Source: UBA4055 sp964648295
GTDB lineage: Bacteria > UBA4055
NCBI GenBank assembly: GCA_964648295.1
Contig: CAZYNH010000007.1
Location: 1-64,000 of the forward strand
Reading direction: 5' to 3'
Length of the DNA stretch: 64,000 nucleotides
Part shown: in pieces, positions 43,285-51,898 of the stretch
How positions within the stretch are numbered: position 1 is the first letter of the stretch
Layout: every line of letters starts with the position of its first letter
Notes under the pieces: model-generated
Databases searched by the model: none
What the model was told of the DNA's origin: nothing
What the model saw: the letters and a program-made list of their open reading frames with translations, nothing else
Translations under genes and position numbers: made by a program

Positions 43285-43313
43285 TTGTAAAAGTACCGTA
43301 AAACATGTATCTT
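43285..43313 (+). promoter_or_regulatory. Candidate promoter of the CRISPR-Cas operon
   Basis: TTGTAA (43285-43290), a 17-bp spacer and TATCTT (43308-43313) lie before the small ORF at 43332. It is weaker than the other promoters listed, but is the best one in the interval between alr and cas6. Confidence 0.35.
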
Positions 43314-43331
43314 TCAAAGGCGGGAAGCGGA

Positions 43332-43571
43332 ATGAAGGACATCAAAAAAACGAAAATATCTTTTCCGGATATAAGGATAAACATTCAACAAATGAGACAG
43401 TTTTACTCAATTTGGCAGAAGGCTTCTGCAAAATTACAACCCAAAGGGCAATCAGATCAAATTATTCAGAAGACTTCTGAACAATTCAAATATGACGAGT
43501 ATTGCATTTCTCGGATTATACAGAAGGCTTCTGCAAAATTCATCAGGCTCAATCATGGAATAGTACATTAA
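43332..43571 (+). CDS. Small repeat-containing ORF upstream of cas6
   Basis: A possible 79-residue protein with no family that I recognise. The ATG has a GGGAAGCGGA stretch upstream, and the stop lies 17 bp before the cas6 ATG. The N-terminal part (MKDIKKTKISFPDIRINIQQMRQFYSIW) is followed by three units of 17-18 residues, each beginning QK(A/T)S: QKASAKLQ, QKTSEQFK, QKASAKFI. The repeats are also visible at the DNA level as CAGAAG-N-CTTCTG palindromes. It may be a small cas-linked protein, or an accidental frame through regulatory repeats; coding is not proven. The ATG at 43305 would extend it in frame, but lies inside the putative promoter. Confidence 0.4.
   Translation: MKDIKKTKISFPDIRINIQQMRQFYSIWQKASAKLQPKGQSDQIIQKTSEQFKYDEYCISRIIQKASAKFIRLNHGIVH
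43416..43533 (+). repeat. Three palindromic repeats ahead of the cas genes
   Basis: Three near-identical palindromes, CAGAAG-N-CTTCTG, at 43416-43428, 43467-43479 and 43521-43533; copies 1 and 3 continue identically as CAAAATT, and copy 2 differs at three positions of the 20-bp unit. The steps are 51 and 54 bp, about five helical turns, so all three would face one side of the DNA. They may be operator sites controlling the cas operon, or merely the coding repeat of the small ORF above, since both spacings are multiples of three. Confidence 0.6.
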
Positions 43572-43588
43572 AAAAAATCGGAGGTTAT

Positions 43589-44320
43589 ATGCGCTTGAGT
43601 ATCAAATTAATAACATTAGAAAGAAATAAACTACCTGTAGATTACCGAAGTATGCTGTTATCTCTTTTCAAGAGTTCATTCGCTGCGAATGATTTTGAGC
43701 GAAAAATCTATTTTGATGACAACAAACAAGAGAACCATGATCTCCGACCGTTTACTTTTGCAGTGTATTTAACAAATCCTAAATTCGAGAAAGAAGAGAT
43801 ATTGCTTGAATCAGAGAGCTTCACGGTAAATTTCTCGACCCCGGATTTTGAAACAGGGATTATGCTCTACAACGGGCTGCTTGGAGGCAAGAATAAACCG
43901 TTTGAGTATAAAGATAGCTGCAAAATAAAAATCGAAACGATCCATCTTAACAAACAGGAAAAGACTATTTTCAAAAACGAAGCAGTCTTTAAAATGCTTT
44001 CTCCAATAGTCGTAAAAGAAAGCGATCTCGAAACCAATCACGATAAATTCTATTCACCAGCCGAACCGGAATTCTTTACACTTCTAAATAAGAATTGCGC
44101 GATGAAAGCAGAACGATTTTTAAACAAATCTATAAACCTAACCGGATTTGAAGCCGTCAGTTATAAAAAAATTCCAGTCAGGCTAAAAGGACATTTCGTA
44201 GAAGCCTATCAGGGCATTTTCAAATTAAAGGGCGAGCCCGAATTATTGAATTTGCTCTATCAGGTTGGTTTAGGCGCAAAAAACGGATATGGTTTCGGTA
44301 TGATGGAGGTTGTAGAATGA
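43589..44320 (+). CDS. cas6: Cas6 CRISPR RNA endoribonuclease
   Basis: A 243-residue Cas6 with two ferredoxin-like halves. It opens MRLSIKLITLERNKLPVDYR and ends with the Gly-rich loop VGLGAKNGYGFGMMEV. It cuts the pre-crRNA at the repeat to give 8-nt handles. Start at 43589 is set by a GGAGG ribosome-binding site 6 bp upstream; the longer frame to 43502 reads through the repeat region. The gene overlaps the next by 4 bp. Catalytic residues were not assigned. Confidence 0.9.
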   Translation: MRLSIKLITLERNKLPVDYRSMLLSLFKSSFAANDFERKIYFDDNKQENHDLRPFTFAVYLTNPKFEKEEILLESESFTVNFSTPDFETGIMLYNGLLGGKNKPFEYKDSCKIKIETIHLNKQEKTIFKNEAVFKMLSPIVVKESDLETNHDKFYSPAEPEFFTLLNKNCAMKAERFLNKSINLTGFEAVSYKKIPVRLKGHFVEAYQGIFKLKGEPELLNLLYQVGLGAKNGYGFGMMEVVE

Positions 44321-46068
44321 AAGATATAGAACAGAAAGAGGTGTTTATTGGTCCAATCGAAACTCAATCCGAAAATGTGTCTGAAAATATAACAGTAGAG
44401 ATGAAAGACTGGCTTTTCAATGCCGGTTTGGTAGGCTTCGTAAATATTATGAAACATTCAGGAGATAAGGTCGTTTTGAAAGGGTGCAGTGTTGAATTCG
44501 ATACTGAAGTCCTAACTAACTTCGAGGAAAAATACTTCAACTATTTTATTGACACTTATGAAAGAAAGTTATCATGGTATAAAGTGGTCAGCGTAAGAAA
44601 CTTCTTAGACCGGCATATTTCAGAGAATTTCATTAATTTTGATGATAAGTGTCTCGAACATCTTAATGAATATATCGGGAGTTCATCAAAAAGCGGAAGT
44701 TTAAAATACTTGTTGAATAGTAACAGCTATAAATCCGCTTATGAGTTGATCGGATATAATTTTGATGTCTTAGCCATTGAGAAGAAGATCCAACCGGTAA
44801 AAATTAAAAAGGGTGAAGATATTACCAAAAGGATGTCTGAAATAATAGATAATATGGTTAATATTAAGGTTATTACCGATTATTTTCTTTCTCAGAAAAG
44901 CAAGAAGTATCTATGCGGAAAAAATGTTATTTACACTATTATCAAGAATGCTTGGAGCGGTGTTTCTTTTTTGAACAGCCAGGTAAAAGAAAAAGATTTC
45001 TATCTGGACTTCAAAAAATATTTTATTGAAGAAGTTACGAATTATAGTAAAGAGAATAAAGCAAAATTCAAATATATGTGTTTCTCCTGTTCTTCAAAAA
45101 TAAAGAATCTGGACAATGATCTAAGCTTTATGAATATTACAGGCTTCGACACAGGAAGAAAACCCTCTCATGTATGGAATTTTGTAAATGATGTAGCAAT
45201 TTGCCCGATCTGCAAACTGATATATTCGTGCGTACCTGCCGGATTTAGTTATGTTTACAGCCACGGCATTTATATTAACGAAAATCATTCGATCGAAAAT
45301 GCTTTGAGAATAAACAACAGAATTAAATCTGAAGTGCTTAACGATGAAAAGATGAATAAGAACACGACATATAAAGCTCTCATTACAGCCTTGAAGGAAT
45401 CAATAAATCAGAGTGCGAAATATGAGCTTGCCGATATACAGGTCGTCAGATACGAAAATGATGACGGTAAAGAGAAGTATAAATTCAACATTCTTTCCAA
45501 GAAAATGCTGGATGTTCTTCATGAAAGCGAAGAGCACCTGAACGGTCTTCTAAATGCAGGCTATAACGAGATCAAAACTTACTTTAATATTTATGAAGAT
45601 GTAATGAAACTGATCCTGAATAACGAAAACCTGTTCCTTCTGATCCACAAACTGTTCATAATAAAAATTACTAGGCCAAGTGATGCACATTACGGATTCA
45701 CTCACATAAACAGTATTCTGAAAATCAATAATAAATATCTAAAAGGAATCGGATGTATGGAAAACACACAGAAAGACATCGTAGATTCGGCCAGAGGCGC
45801 AGGATACTGGCTGAAAGAAGCGTACAAGGCTAAAAATGCCGAATCCAAACTGAACGGTATCTCTTACCGTCTTCTAAACGCGCTTAAAACGAATAACAGA
45901 GGCACTTTTATGGATACGCTTCTCAACTGCTATCTTTATGCAGGAAAGGAAGTGCCTATGCTGATCGTAGAATCATTAAAAGGCACTAACGAGAATTTCA
46001 AAACGATCGGTTACGCATTTACATCGGGTATGATCGAAGGATCGGATCGCAAAACAAATAATAATTAA
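44317..46068 (+). CDS. cas8: Cas8 large subunit, Cst1 (CXXC-CXXC) type
   Basis: A 583-residue large subunit of the type I-B effector, of the Cst1/Cas8a1-like group. Zinc-finger cysteines are visible as MCFSCSSK (about residue 245) and CPICKLIYSC (about 291-300). The N-terminal WLFNAGLVGFVNIM and the C-terminal region follow the family order. It recognises the PAM and docks Cas3 in the Cascade complex. It shares a 4-bp overlap with cas6. Confidence 0.85.
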   Translation: MKDIEQKEVFIGPIETQSENVSENITVEMKDWLFNAGLVGFVNIMKHSGDKVVLKGCSVEFDTEVLTNFEEKYFNYFIDTYERKLSWYKVVSVRNFLDRHISENFINFDDKCLEHLNEYIGSSSKSGSLKYLLNSNSYKSAYELIGYNFDVLAIEKKIQPVKIKKGEDITKRMSEIIDNMVNIKVITDYFLSQKSKKYLCGKNVIYTIIKNAWSGVSFLNSQVKEKDFYLDFKKYFIEEVTNYSKENKAKFKYMCFSCSSKIKNLDNDLSFMNITGFDTGRKPSHVWNFVNDVAICPICKLIYSCVPAGFSYVYSHGIYINENHSIENALRINNRIKSEVLNDEKMNKNTTYKALITALKESINQSAKYELADIQVVRYENDDGKEKYKFNILSKKMLDVLHESEEHLNGLLNAGYNEIKTYFNIYEDVMKLILNNENLFLLIHKLFIIKITRPSDAHYGFTHINSILKINNKYLKGIGCMENTQKDIVDSARGAGYWLKEAYKAKNAESKLNGISYRLLNALKTNNRGTFMDTLLNCYLYAGKEVPMLIVESLKGTNENFKTIGYAFTSGMIEGSDRKTNNN

Positions 46069-46082
46069 ATAAGGAAGAAATC

Positions 46083-46964
46083 ATGAAACCAAAAGGCTTA
46101 ATTCTGTCAATGATCTTCGAAGCTGAAAGCGCAAATTACGGAGAAGGGATCGGGAATGTCGCTTCGCTTAAAAAGATGTCAAGAGGTAACGGCGAGCAGT
46201 ACACTTATATTTCAAGGCAGGCGATCAGGTACAACATAATCGAGCAGCTCAATGAGAATAAAGTCGTTACACCTGATCTTATCGCGGAAGGAAGCGGTGA
46301 CAAGAAAGTGGTTCAATTCGCTCCTACAGCTACAATTAAAGATTATCCGGAGATCGATTTTTTCGGATATATGAAGACGAAAAAAGGAGAAGGAAGTATT
46401 ACCAGACCTGCAGTTGTAAGATTGTCAAATGCTGTATCATTGGAGACTTTTAAGGGAGATCTGGATTTTCTGACGAACAAAGGTCTAGCAGACAGAATTA
46501 ATGAAAATCCGAATATCGCACAATCAGAGATACACAGAAGCCATTACCGCTACACGGTAGCGGTCGATCTTGACGAGATAGGCACAGACAAGAACGATAA
46601 TATCGAACTCGATAAGAACGAGAGATCAAGAAGGATCACGAAGCTTTTAGACACGATCTCTATGCTCTACAGAGACATAAGAGGTAGAAGGGAAGACCTG
46701 AAGCCGCTTTTTGCTATAGGCGGTGTTTACGATGTAAAAAATCCTGTTTTCCAGAATGTTCTTGAGATCAGTGATAACAAAGTGGTTGTATCAGCCATAG
46801 AAGGAGTTCTTTTCGATACTATAAAACCGGATACTGTCTGCGGTCTGATCGAAGGAAAATTCGGCAACGATAAAGAGATAAAAGAAAAACTTCAGGCAGT
46901 TAGCATGCCTGTAATGTTCGCAAAGTTGAAAGAAAAAGTAAAAGCTTATTATGAAAGCAATTAG
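46083..46964 (+). CDS. cas7: Cas7 (Cst2/DevR type)
   Basis: A 293-residue Cas7 backbone subunit of the Cst2/DevR group. The motif FFGYMKTKKGEGSITRPAVVRLSNAVSLETFKGDLDFLTNKG (about residues 95-136) is diagnostic, with a preceding YTYISRQAIRYNI block. Copies of Cas7 coat the crRNA along the spacer. It overlaps cas5 by 14 bp. Confidence 0.92.
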   Translation: MKPKGLILSMIFEAESANYGEGIGNVASLKKMSRGNGEQYTYISRQAIRYNIIEQLNENKVVTPDLIAEGSGDKKVVQFAPTATIKDYPEIDFFGYMKTKKGEGSITRPAVVRLSNAVSLETFKGDLDFLTNKGLADRINENPNIAQSEIHRSHYRYTVAVDLDEIGTDKNDNIELDKNERSRRITKLLDTISMLYRDIRGRREDLKPLFAIGGVYDVKNPVFQNVLEISDNKVVVSAIEGVLFDTIKPDTVCGLIEGKFGNDKEIKEKLQAVSMPVMFAKLKEKVKAYYESN

Positions 46965-47706
46965 GTTTATTGTCGAGCAGGAACTTGTTAATTACAAAGT
47001 GCCGACAAGCTTTCAGCTCAAAGAGACATATCCGCTACCGCCTTATTCGACTGTATTGGGTATGATCCACTCCGCCTGTGGTTTTACTGAATACAAAGAG
47101 ATGAAAATAAGCATTCAGGGCAAATATCATTCCCGTGTCAATGATCTTTATACGAGATATGAATTCAAGCCTGAAATGAAATATGAGGCAGGCCGACATC
47201 AGCTCGAAACTGCGGGATTCGGAATAGGCAGAGGCGTAGCCACAGCAGAATTGCTTTCCGAGGTCGAACTACTGATCCATGTAATACCTGAAGATCAAAT
47301 CCTGACAGAAACGATCTTTAACGGATTGTATAATCCTTTAGAATTTCCTTCACTGGGCAGGCGTGAAGATCTTGCAATACTAAAAGATATCAGAATAGTG
47401 GAAGTATTCGAGAAGATTCCTGAAGATGATATTGAGTTGCAGGAGGACTATTCCGCATATATTCCTATTGAAATGCATGATAATTATAATGTCATTTTAA
47501 GAGGTGCTTCTTACGGAATCGAAAACCGAGGAACTGTATATATGCTTAATAAGAATTACACGCTACAGAATATGGGTACAGAAAAATATCCCCGATATTT
47601 CAGGAATTGGAATAAAGTTAAGGTCGTTTATTCATCGGGCATTATTGCGGCTGAAGAAGGAACGATATCTGTTGATCAGGATAATAAAATTGTGTTCGCT
47701 GTTTAG
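46951..47706 (+). CDS. cas5: Cas5 (Cst5t type)
   Basis: A 251-residue Cas5. The N-terminus MKAIRFIVEQELVNYKVPTSFQLKETYPLPPYSTVLGMIHSACGF is the hallmark of the family (the PPYSTV-GM-A segment), followed by a Gly-rich region and the C-terminal strands. It binds the 5' handle of the crRNA and caps the Cas7 filament. Stop is 9 bp before the cas3 ATG. Confidence 0.92.
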   Translation: MKAIRFIVEQELVNYKVPTSFQLKETYPLPPYSTVLGMIHSACGFTEYKEMKISIQGKYHSRVNDLYTRYEFKPEMKYEAGRHQLETAGFGIGRGVATAELLSEVELLIHVIPEDQILTETIFNGLYNPLEFPSLGRREDLAILKDIRIVEVFEKIPEDDIELQEDYSAYIPIEMHDNYNVILRGASYGIENRGTVYMLNKNYTLQNMGTEKYPRYFRNWNKVKVVYSSGIIAAEEGTISVDQDNKIVFAV

Positions 47707-47715
47707 GAATTGATA

Positions 47716-49914
47716 ATGAATAATTATCTGGCAAAATCATATCCCAGAGAAACGATCGCCGAGCATACCGACAGACTTCTTGAAAGTTATGATATTTTGA
47801 GATCATTATATCCTTTTCTGAGAGTTAACTGGGAACTATTACGGTTTGCCTGCCTATATCACGATCTTGGCAAGATCAATAAAAAATTCCAGTCTAAGAT
47901 CGAAGGTATCAAAGTTTTTGATGACGAAATAGCCCATAATATGCTGAGTCTTGCGTTCATCGATCCAAAATTCTTAAAAGAAAAATACTTGTTTACTGAC
48001 GCAGATATTTCGCTTCTTGCTCAGGCTGTTGCCTATCACCACGATAGAGGCGATTACGACGACATTGATGACAATGCGATAGAATCATTAAAAGAAGATG
48101 CGGAAGGTTTTATATATCCAAAAATAATCTTAACCAGGATAAAGCCAATCAGCGCGAGGTATTTTTCTAATAACAGAGTTTACGGTAACAGCAAGAATTT
48201 TTTGGACTATGTGGAAATAAAAGGATTACTGAACAGGCTTGATTACGCAGCAAGCGCACACATCTGTGTTGAGGTCGGGAACGATTTTTTACTTCAGGGA
48301 TTAAACGGGCTTAAATACAAATGGAATGAACTTCAGAAATTTATGCTCGATCAATCCGGCGTTAATGTTATCGCAGTCGCGCAGACAGGCATGGGAAAAA
48401 CCGAAGCAGGTCTGCTCTGGATAGGCAACAACAAAGGATTCTTTACTTTACCGCTCAGAACAGCTATTAATGCGATCTATAAAAGGATCACTGAGGATAT
48501 TGCAGGGATAGAAAATAGAGAGAAAGTAGGTCTATTGCATTCCGATACTTATAGCAAGTACCTTGAGTATGCATCAGAAGAATCAGATACGGAAGTATAT
48601 TACAACAAAACCAGACAGCTTTCTTTACCACTGACAGTCTGCACGCTCGATCAGATATTCGATTTCGTTTTCAGGTACAGGGATTTTGAGCCTAAACTGG
48701 CTACACTTTCATATTCAAGGATCATTATCGATGAAGTGCAGATGTATTCGCCAGATCTTCTTGCATATCTGATCCTCGGCCTGTATTATATAGACAGAGT
48801 TGGCGGAAAATTCGCTGTCCTTACAGCAACTTTACCTGAAATATTCACCGATCTACTGCGTAAAGAAAATATTAAATTTATTCTGCCACCGAAACCATTT
48901 ATCAATGATATTGTCAGGCACAGTGTAAAAGTTGTTGAATCAGAAATAAAAAGTCCTGATATTGCAGACAATTATAATAACAATAGAATTCTTGTTATCT
49001 GTAACACGGTGAAAAAAGCTCAATGCATTTACAATGAATTGCGAAGCGATCCAAGATTATCTAGTGCTGAAATAAATCTCATTCACTCAAAATTCATAAA
49101 GAAGGACAGGAGAGAAAAAGAAACCGCTATTATAGAAACAGGCAGAAAGAACAGTCAGAATACAGGCATCTGGGTAGCTACGCAGGTTGTTGAAGCTTCG
49201 CTAGATATTGATTTCGATTTTCTTTTTACCGAATTGTCCGATGCAAACGGACTTTTTCAGAGAATGGGTCGCTGCTTCCGAAGCAGAGAATTTAGTTTAG
49301 AAGGCTATAACTGCTTTGTGTATAACGGCGGAAAAGCACAGTGTAGCGGAGTTGGCTATAATATCGATGAACAGATATTCGAGCTTTCAAAAGAAGCTTT
49401 AAAAAATGTAAACGGAAAAATTACCGAAAGCGAGAAATTGGCCATCATAGGCAACATTTATACTACTGATAAGCTGAAAAATACTGATTACTACAGAAAA
49501 GTAACTGATAACATTGAGTATGTAAAGAACATACCCGAATACGATCTGAGCAAAGCTGATGTAAGGGATAGGTTCAGAAATATCGATAATGTAACAATAA
49601 TGCCTGAGATCGTTTACAACGATAATAAAGAAACTGTCGATCGCCTAGTAGCTGAGATAAATCGGATACAGAATGAAAACGAGAGCAGAGCTGAATATAG
49701 AGAAGAAAGGATCAGGAACATTTACAAGCTCAGGGATTTTACTGCTGACATAAGAAGAGATGAATTTTTAAAATTATCCGTGTTAAATAGAATAGCTGTA
49801 AGTAAATATGAAGAGATACCTGTCGTAAGCTGCGAATATACATTTGAAGAAGGAATTGTAATAGAGAGAAGAATAAGAACGGACAACGAGAATTTCGATG
49901 CAAGATGTTTCTAG
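47716..49914 (+). CDS. cas3: Cas3 helicase-nuclease with HD domain
   Basis: A 732-residue fused HD nuclease and SF2 helicase. HD residues lie in CLYHDLGKINKKFQ (about 51-64), HNMLSLAF and AYHHDRGDYDD. The helicase motifs are Walker A AQTGMGKTEAG (about 215-225), the IIDEVQMYSP box, VLTATLP and QRMGRCFRSR. It degrades DNA recruited by Cascade. An upstream in-frame TTG (47710) is rejected because AGGA is spaced correctly for the ATG at 47716. Overlaps cas4 by 17 bp. Confidence 0.95.
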   Translation: MNNYLAKSYPRETIAEHTDRLLESYDILRSLYPFLRVNWELLRFACLYHDLGKINKKFQSKIEGIKVFDDEIAHNMLSLAFIDPKFLKEKYLFTDADISLLAQAVAYHHDRGDYDDIDDNAIESLKEDAEGFIYPKIILTRIKPISARYFSNNRVYGNSKNFLDYVEIKGLLNRLDYAASAHICVEVGNDFLLQGLNGLKYKWNELQKFMLDQSGVNVIAVAQTGMGKTEAGLLWIGNNKGFFTLPLRTAINAIYKRITEDIAGIENREKVGLLHSDTYSKYLEYASEESDTEVYYNKTRQLSLPLTVCTLDQIFDFVFRYRDFEPKLATLSYSRIIIDEVQMYSPDLLAYLILGLYYIDRVGGKFAVLTATLPEIFTDLLRKENIKFILPPKPFINDIVRHSVKVVESEIKSPDIADNYNNNRILVICNTVKKAQCIYNELRSDPRLSSAEINLIHSKFIKKDRREKETAIIETGRKNSQNTGIWVATQVVEASLDIDFDFLFTELSDANGLFQRMGRCFRSREFSLEGYNCFVYNGGKAQCSGVGYNIDEQIFELSKEALKNVNGKITESEKLAIIGNIYTTDKLKNTDYYRKVTDNIEYVKNIPEYDLSKADVRDRFRNIDNVTIMPEIVYNDNKETVDRLVAEINRIQNENESRAEYREERIRNIYKLRDFTADIRRDEFLKLSVLNRIAVSKYEEIPVVSCEYTFEEGIVIERRIRTDNENFDARCF

Positions 49915-50410
49915 AGATAATCTCCATATCACCGGTTGTATGATCAACTATTTCTTCATCTGTAAGCGAAAGCTTTGGTATTTCTGTAATCAGATTCAGA
50001 TGGAGCATAACAGCGAGCTTGTTGAGATTGGTAAAATTATAGATAAAACCAGCTACGGCAGAGAGAAAAAGTCAATTATGATTGATAATACTATCTGTAT
50101 TGATTTTATTGACGGGAAAGGAGTGATCAACGAAGTAAAGAAATCAGACAGTATGGAGGATGCGCATATTTGGCAGTTAAAATATTACCTCTATTTTCTA
50201 AAGCTGAAAGGAGTTACGGAAGTTAGCGGTTCGCTTGATTACCCCAAATTAAAACAGAGAGTTAGGATCGAACTGAATGAAGAAGATATCAAATTCATCG
50301 ATATTATGCTAAAAGAGATTCAGGATATAAAACTTCTTGAATTGCCACCGGCTGTTATCAATAGCAAAATTTGTCAGAAATGCAGTTATTATGAATTGTG
50401 TTATATATAG
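49898..50410 (+). CDS. cas4: Cas4 RecB-like exonuclease
   Basis: A 170-residue Cas4. It shows the first Cys in the N-terminal helix (about residues 14-22), the RecB core EVKKSD (about 86) and QLKYYLYFL, and the C-terminal FeS cysteines ICQKCSYYELC. It trims prespacers and helps PAM selection during adaptation, working with Cas1-Cas2. It is followed directly by cas1. Confidence 0.92.
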   Translation: MQDVSRDNLHITGCMINYFFICKRKLWYFCNQIQMEHNSELVEIGKIIDKTSYGREKKSIMIDNTICIDFIDGKGVINEVKKSDSMEDAHIWQLKYYLYFLKLKGVTEVSGSLDYPKLKQRVRIELNEEDIKFIDIMLKEIQDIKLLELPPAVINSKICQKCSYYELCYI

Positions 50411-50413
50411 ATT

Positions 50414-51409
50414 ATGAAAAGAAATTACTATCTGTTAAATAACGGCACTCTTAAACGCGAAGATAATTCTTTATCTTTTATTAACGAAGACGGCGAAAAA
50501 AAATATATACCTGTAAACGATGTGGATAATTTCTACATATTCGGTGAAATGAATCTTAATACTGCGCTTATCAATTTCATAGCCCAAAGCGGAATAATTT
50601 TACATTTCTTTAATTATTACGGATTTTATACAGGATCATTTTACCCCAGAGAGACCTTAAATTCAGGTATGTTGACGGTAAAACAATCAGCTTTTTATCT
50701 CTCCAATACAAAAAGACTGGTTATAGCCAAATCGGTCTTAAAAGCAGCTACATTTAACATTCTTCATAATTTAAAGTACTATCTGCGTAACGGGAAAAAT
50801 GAACTTAAACACCATATTGATACAATTACGATGTTATCAGGTGAATTGGAAAATCAGCCTGACATTCCTGAACTAATGGGAATTGAAGGCAATATCCGTA
50901 AAGTTTATTATGACGCTTTTCCGATAATCATCAATCAGGATATTGAGTTTGAAAAGAGGGTGAAAAATCCTCCGGACAATATGATAAACAGCCTAATATC
51001 TTTCATTAACACTCTGATTTATACAACGGTGTTATCTGAAATTTATAAAACTCAATTGAATCCATTGATTAGTTATCTCCACGAACCCGGGACAAGACGC
51101 TTTTCCTTAAGCTTAGATATATCTGAAATTTTTAAACCTTTAATCGGTGATCGTTTGATTTTTTCTTTACTAAATAAAAACCAGATTACTCTTAATAGCT
51201 TTGAAAAAGATTTGAATTATACTTACTTAACTAAAAAGGGTAAGGAAACCATACTCAGAGAATACGATGAAAGGCTTAAGACGACCGTCCGGCACAAAGA
51301 ATTGGGCAGGAATGTTTCTTATCAACATTTAATCAGACTTGAATTATATAAGCTTGTAAAGCATCTGATCGGAGAAAAAGAATATAAGGGATTTAAAATA
51401 TGGTGGTAA
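50414..51409 (+). CDS. cas1: Cas1 integrase
   Basis: A 331-residue Cas1 of the type I-B group. The metal ligands are visible: a Glu in ELMGIEGNIRKVYY (about residue 157), a His in SYLHEPGTRRFSLSLDIS, and an Asp in LDISEIFKPL. It inserts new spacers at the leader-repeat junction. Starts 3 bp after cas4 and ends 4 bp before cas2. Confidence 0.95.
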   Translation: MKRNYYLLNNGTLKREDNSLSFINEDGEKKYIPVNDVDNFYIFGEMNLNTALINFIAQSGIILHFFNYYGFYTGSFYPRETLNSGMLTVKQSAFYLSNTKRLVIAKSVLKAATFNILHNLKYYLRNGKNELKHHIDTITMLSGELENQPDIPELMGIEGNIRKVYYDAFPIIINQDIEFEKRVKNPPDNMINSLISFINTLIYTTVLSEIYKTQLNPLISYLHEPGTRRFSLSLDISEIFKPLIGDRLIFSLLNKNQITLNSFEKDLNYTYLTKKGKETILREYDERLKTTVRHKELGRNVSYQHLIRLELYKLVKHLIGEKEYKGFKIWW

Positions 51410-51413
51410 AGGA

Positions 51414-51695
51414 ATGTACGCAATTCTAATGTATGACATACAGACAATTACTAAGCCCGGGCAGAGGCGAATGAGAAAAATATTCAAACTGAGTAAGCAG
51501 TATCTTAATCATGTACAGAAGTCAGTTTTCGAGGGCGACTTGTCAGAGAGTAAATATCTTGAACTGAAAATAGGATTAGAAAGCATTATTGATGCTAAAA
51601 CAGATTCAGTAATATTCTTCAAAAGCCGAGATGAAAAATGGCTCGATAAGGAAATGATCGGATTGCAAGATGATAAAACAGATAACTTCGTTTAA
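51414..51695 (+). CDS. cas2: Cas2
   Basis: A 93-residue Cas2. The ferredoxin-like N-terminus MYAILMYDIQTITKPGQRRMRKIFKLSKQYLNHVQKSVFEG is diagnostic, with the conserved Asp8 and Gln-Ser-Val-Phe-Glu-Gly segment. It forms the Cas1-Cas2 integration complex. It ends the cas operon; the leader follows. Confidence 0.93.
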   Translation: MYAILMYDIQTITKPGQRRMRKIFKLSKQYLNHVQKSVFEGDLSESKYLELKIGLESIIDAKTDSVIFFKSRDEKWLDKEMIGLQDDKTDNFV

Positions 51696-51898
51696 ATTTC
51701 AGCCGATGTGAAGGAATTGGTCTTTGAAATAGAAAAAATAAGTTGATCCTATCTTATCTTTGTTCTGTAACTCGATGATTGACAATAATATAGATTATCC
51801 GTCGAATAATTCATAAAAAAAGCACTATCAATGTTCGGCGGAATTTCATATTATTCCTTATGCGAAAAATTCAAAAAAGATATGCCTGAATTTTTCGC
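51696..51898 (+). promoter_or_regulatory. CRISPR leader with terminal perfect inverted repeat
   Basis: An A/T-rich stretch of 203 bp between cas2 and the first repeat without an ORF. Near 51779 lies TTGACA with a weak -10 (TCGAAT) 17 bp on. The last 37 bp form a perfect inverted repeat: arm GCGAAAAATTCA (51862-51873), 13-bp centre, arm TGAATTTTTCGC (51887-51898), ending exactly at the first repeat. It may bind the adaptation complex or a regulator. Confidence 0.75.

Noticed and set aside
43416..43533. A second, degenerate mini-CRISPR array
   Set aside because: Unit length is 51-54 bp, only about 20 bp is shared, the sequence is unlike the main repeat, and there are only three copies.
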